Shown one piece after another: positions 62,146-64,000 of a stretch of DNA of 64,000 nt. The stretch spans positions 620,001 through 684,000 of the forward strand of contig NZ_CP109137.1 of the NCBI RefSeq assembly GCF_035918095.1, read 5' to 3'. The notes beneath the pieces were generated by a model. It worked only from the letters and a program-made list of their open reading frames with translations. It made no database searches and had not been told where the DNA came from. The DNA comes from Streptomyces sp. NBC_01750. Its GTDB lineage: Bacteria > Actinomycetota > Actinomycetes > Streptomycetales > Streptomycetaceae. How positions within the stretch are numbered: the first letter of the stretch is position 1; every line of letters begins with the position of its first letter. The position numbers were made by a program, and so were the translations under genes.

Positions 62146-62164
62146 TCCGTGCTAATCTTCGATC

Positions 62165-62782
62165 ATGGACACAAGCTCCGACAGCGATCTCGTCCGCCCT
62201 GCCACCGGCGCCGCTCTCCTCCGGGAGTCCGTGACCGAGACGATCCGGCGGGCCATGTTCGAGGAGCTGGCGGAGACCGGGTACGCCCGTATGTCCATGG
62301 AGGCCGTGACCCGCCGCGCGGGCGTCGGCAAGGCCGCGCTCTACCGCCGCTGGCCTTCCAAAGAGGCGATGGTGGTGGACCTTGTGTCCGAGATGGCCAC
62401 CGAGCACATCCCCACCACGACTGACTCGGGGTCGCTGAGCGGCGATGTCGACAGATTCGTCAGGGAGACCATGAAGGCGCTGCGGCATCCGCTGGTGGGC
62501 AGGATCATCCCCGATCTGCTGGCCGAGTCGGCCCGCAACAGCACCTTGCAGGAGGCCCTTCATCACGCGGTCCTCGGGCCGCGTCGCGCAGCCGTCGCGA
62601 CACTCTTGCGCAGGGCGACGGAGCGTGGCGAGCTGCCGCCCGACATCGACACGAGCCTCGCCATCGACCTCTTCGGCGCCCCGCTGTACTTCCGCGTGCT
62701 GGCCGTCGGCGGACCGACCGACGACGGCTATGTCACACGCCTCGTCAAGGCCATCGTGGCGGCCATCGCCGCCGGCCGCTGA
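62165..62782 (+). CDS. TetR-family regulator of the leftward carrier operon
   Basis: 205 residues from ATG 62165. Helix-turn-helix: TGYARMSMEAVTRRAGVGKA then ALYRRWPSKEAMVVDLV. The C-terminal half (PLVGRIIPDLLAESARNSTL, LFGAPLYFRVLAVGG) is TetR_C_16-like. No ribosome site precedes the ATG; a TAATCT -10 box at 62153-62158 would put the transcript start at or next to the ATG, so a leaderless mRNA is possible. Divergent from the operon it very likely controls through the two operators. Confidence 0.9.
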   Translation: MDTSSDSDLVRPATGAALLRESVTETIRRAMFEELAETGYARMSMEAVTRRAGVGKAALYRRWPSKEAMVVDLVSEMATEHIPTTTDSGSLSGDVDRFVRETMKALRHPLVGRIIPDLLAESARNSTLQEALHHAVLGPRRAAVATLLRRATERGELPPDIDTSLAIDLFGAPLYFRVLAVGGPTDDGYVTRLVKAIVAAIAAGR

Positions 62783-62791
62783 CCGCGCCCC

Positions 62792-64000
62792 CTATTCGCG
62801 GACGCCGCCCTGGCGCAGGAAACTTCGCAGCTTGGTGAGCGGCCATGTGTTGATGACGTCGTCCTTCGTCAGCCATCCGCGCTGCGCCGTGCCAACTCCG
62901 TAGCGCATGTACGGCAGATGCGTGGTGGAGTGCGCGTCCGAGTTCACCGCGAACTTCACGCCGTACCGTTTCGCACGCAGGATGTCCTCGTCGCAGAGGT
63001 CGAGACGCTCCGGATGCGCGTTGATCTCCAGTGCGGTGCCCGTTCTCGCGCAGGCTTCGAAGACCGCGTCGAAGTCGGCGTCAATGCCGGGGCGCTTGCC
63101 TATCCGGCGCGTGGTGGGGTGTCCGATGACGGCGACGTTCGGGTTCTCGCAGGCGCGTACGAGCCGGCGCGTGAGCGCCTGTCGGCTCTGGTTGAAGTGT
63201 GAATGGACGGACGCCACGCACAGGTCGAATGCCTCCAGGAAGTCGTCGGGCCAGTCGACTTCCCCGTCCGGGCCGATGTTGAGTTCCGTTCCGTGCAGAA
63301 GCCGCATTCCGCGGTGCTTCCGGTCGAGCTCGCGTACGCGCTCGCGCTGCGCGAGGATCTTCTCGCTGGTCATGCGCTGCATATAGAGGTTCGGCGCGTG
63401 GTCGGTGATCGCGTAGTACGCGTAGCCACGCTCGGCAGCGGCGGCGACCATGTCCTCCAGTGGGGCGAGGCCGTCGGTGAGGTCGGTGTGGGTGTGCAGG
63501 TCGCCCCTGATGTCGTTCTCGTCCAGGAGGTCGGGGAGTTCGCCGCGCATTCCTGCCGCGATCTCTCCCCGGTCCTCACGCAGGGGCGGCGGGATCCAGG
63601 GCAGGCCGAGCCGGGCGTAGATGTCCTCCTCAGCGTCCGCGGTGATCCTCTTGCCGCTCTTGGCGTGGAAGAGTCCGTACTCGGAGAGCTTGAGCTTGCG
63701 GCGTACCGCGATCTCGCGGGTGCGGATGTTGTGCGCCTTGGACCCGGTGAAGTACTGCAGTCCCGCTCCCCAGGAAGCGAGCGGAAGGACCCGCAGATCC
63801 ACCTGGAGCCCCTTGTCGGTACGGATGGACATCTTCTTCTCCCCGTGCGTGATGACCTCGGCCGCGTACGGAAGCCTGCTCAGGGCCTCCATGAACAGCG
63901 CCGACCGCTCCGCCGCCACCAGGATGTCGATGTCCCCGATCGTCTCCCTCATACGGCGCAGCGATCCCGCGTAGGCGCACCGTTCGCATCCGGGGATTCC
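62792..64000 (-). CDS. polX: PolX-type DNA polymerase / PHP protein, 5' end cut by window edge
   Basis: 403 codons visible, without the N-terminus. The right part is the pol beta-like palm (AGSLRRMRETIGDIDILVAA, with the catalytic aspartates; VDLRVLPLASWGAGLQYFTG). The left part is a PHP phosphoesterase domain: GDLHTHTDLTDG, AITDHAPNLYM, HGTELNIGPDGEVDW, SVHSHFNQSR, IGHPTTRRIG, EINAHPERLDL, NSDAHST. PolX proteins combine gap-filling polymerase and 3'-5' exonuclease in base excision repair. It ends nine bases from the convergent tetR stop. Confidence 0.92.
   Translation of the reverse strand, partial: GIPGCERCAYAGSLRRMRETIGDIDILVAAERSALFMEALSRLPYAAEVITHGEKKMSIRTDKGLQVDLRVLPLASWGAGLQYFTGSKAHNIRTREIAVRRKLKLSEYGLFHAKSGKRITADAEEDIYARLGLPWIPPPLREDRGEIAAGMRGELPDLLDENDIRGDLHTHTDLTDGLAPLEDMVAAAAERGYAYYAITDHAPNLYMQRMTSEKILAQRERVRELDRKHRGMRLLHGTELNIGPDGEVDWPDDFLEAFDLCVASVHSHFNQSRQALTRRLVRACENPNVAVIGHPTTRRIGKRPGIDADFDAVFEACARTGTALEINAHPERLDLCDEDILRAKRYGVKFAVNSDAHSTTHLPYMRYGVGTAQRGWLTKDDVINTWPLTKLRSFLRQGGVRE

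Noticed and set aside
1..64000. CRISPR arrays, tRNA, rRNA, insertion sequences, integrase or att sites
   Set aside because: None seen. Repeats present are short operators, terminators or a 17-bp tandem array; no transposase or integrase motifs appear in any frame.

Overview
The window looks like chromosomal DNA of a Streptomyces or close relative. GC is very high, codons end mostly in G or C, many starts are GTG or TTG, TTA codons are almost absent, SpoIIE-type phosphatases and P450s are plentiful, and several terminators are long GC stems without a clear U-tract. No rRNA, tRNA, CRISPR array or transposase was seen. Both edges cut a gene: a DUF6328-type membrane protein on the left and a PolX/PHP protein on the right.

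Positions 1-14.5 kb are mixed housekeeping and signalling genes: BrkB-type membrane protein, STAS antagonist, a stand-alone hemC-like gene, a sulfatase/LTA-synthase-like membrane enzyme, a zinc alcohol dehydrogenase, a PNPOx-fold protein, a HAD phosphatase and a small secreted protein. At 9.65-14.5 kb lies a leftward four-gene block: PAS-SpoIIE phosphatase, a receiver/glutaredoxin-like/thioredoxin-reductase-like fusion, a cyclic-nucleotide-domain histidine kinase and a UBP zinc finger. It reads as a dedicated redox or nucleotide signalling module.

Positions 14.5-33.5 kb hold a decayed TetR-methyltransferase pair, a DUF3048 lipoprotein, three P450 genes (the middle one has the EQxxW K-helix of the CYP157 family instead of EXXR), a small hydrophobic protein, a large sensor-phosphatase-kinase, an MDR-type oxidoreductase behind a TetR-like operator, pyruvate carboxylase and a membrane PAS-GGDEF diguanylate cyclase with one TTA codon.

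Positions 33.5-41.2 kb centre on an srsABC-like phenolic-lipid operon (type III PKS, ICMT-type methyltransferase, flavoprotein) with a divergent UbiA prenyltransferase. DUF2238, DUF2071, aldo/keto reductase and quinone-reductase-like genes surround it.

Positions 41.5-62.8 kb form a polyketide biosynthetic region. A SARP activator with a TTA codon is followed by an alpha/beta hydrolase, TetR, an exporter and a Sfp-type PPTase. Rightward there is a coupled set: fatty acyl-AMP ligase, ACP, single-module PKS (KS-AT-ACP), KASIII-like protein, FkbH-like glyceryl transferase, second ACP and thioesterase. Loading a fatty acid, one or more malonyl extensions, a glyceryl-ACP and a KASIII-like enzyme is the logic of 3-acyl-5-hydroxymethyl tetronates such as RK-682, so a fatty acyl tetronate is the best guess. 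A leftward operon (25-codon ORF, MFS carrier with a TTA codon, thiolase, acyl-CoA synthetase, lactonase-like MBL protein) is divergent from its own TetR, with two matching operators between them.
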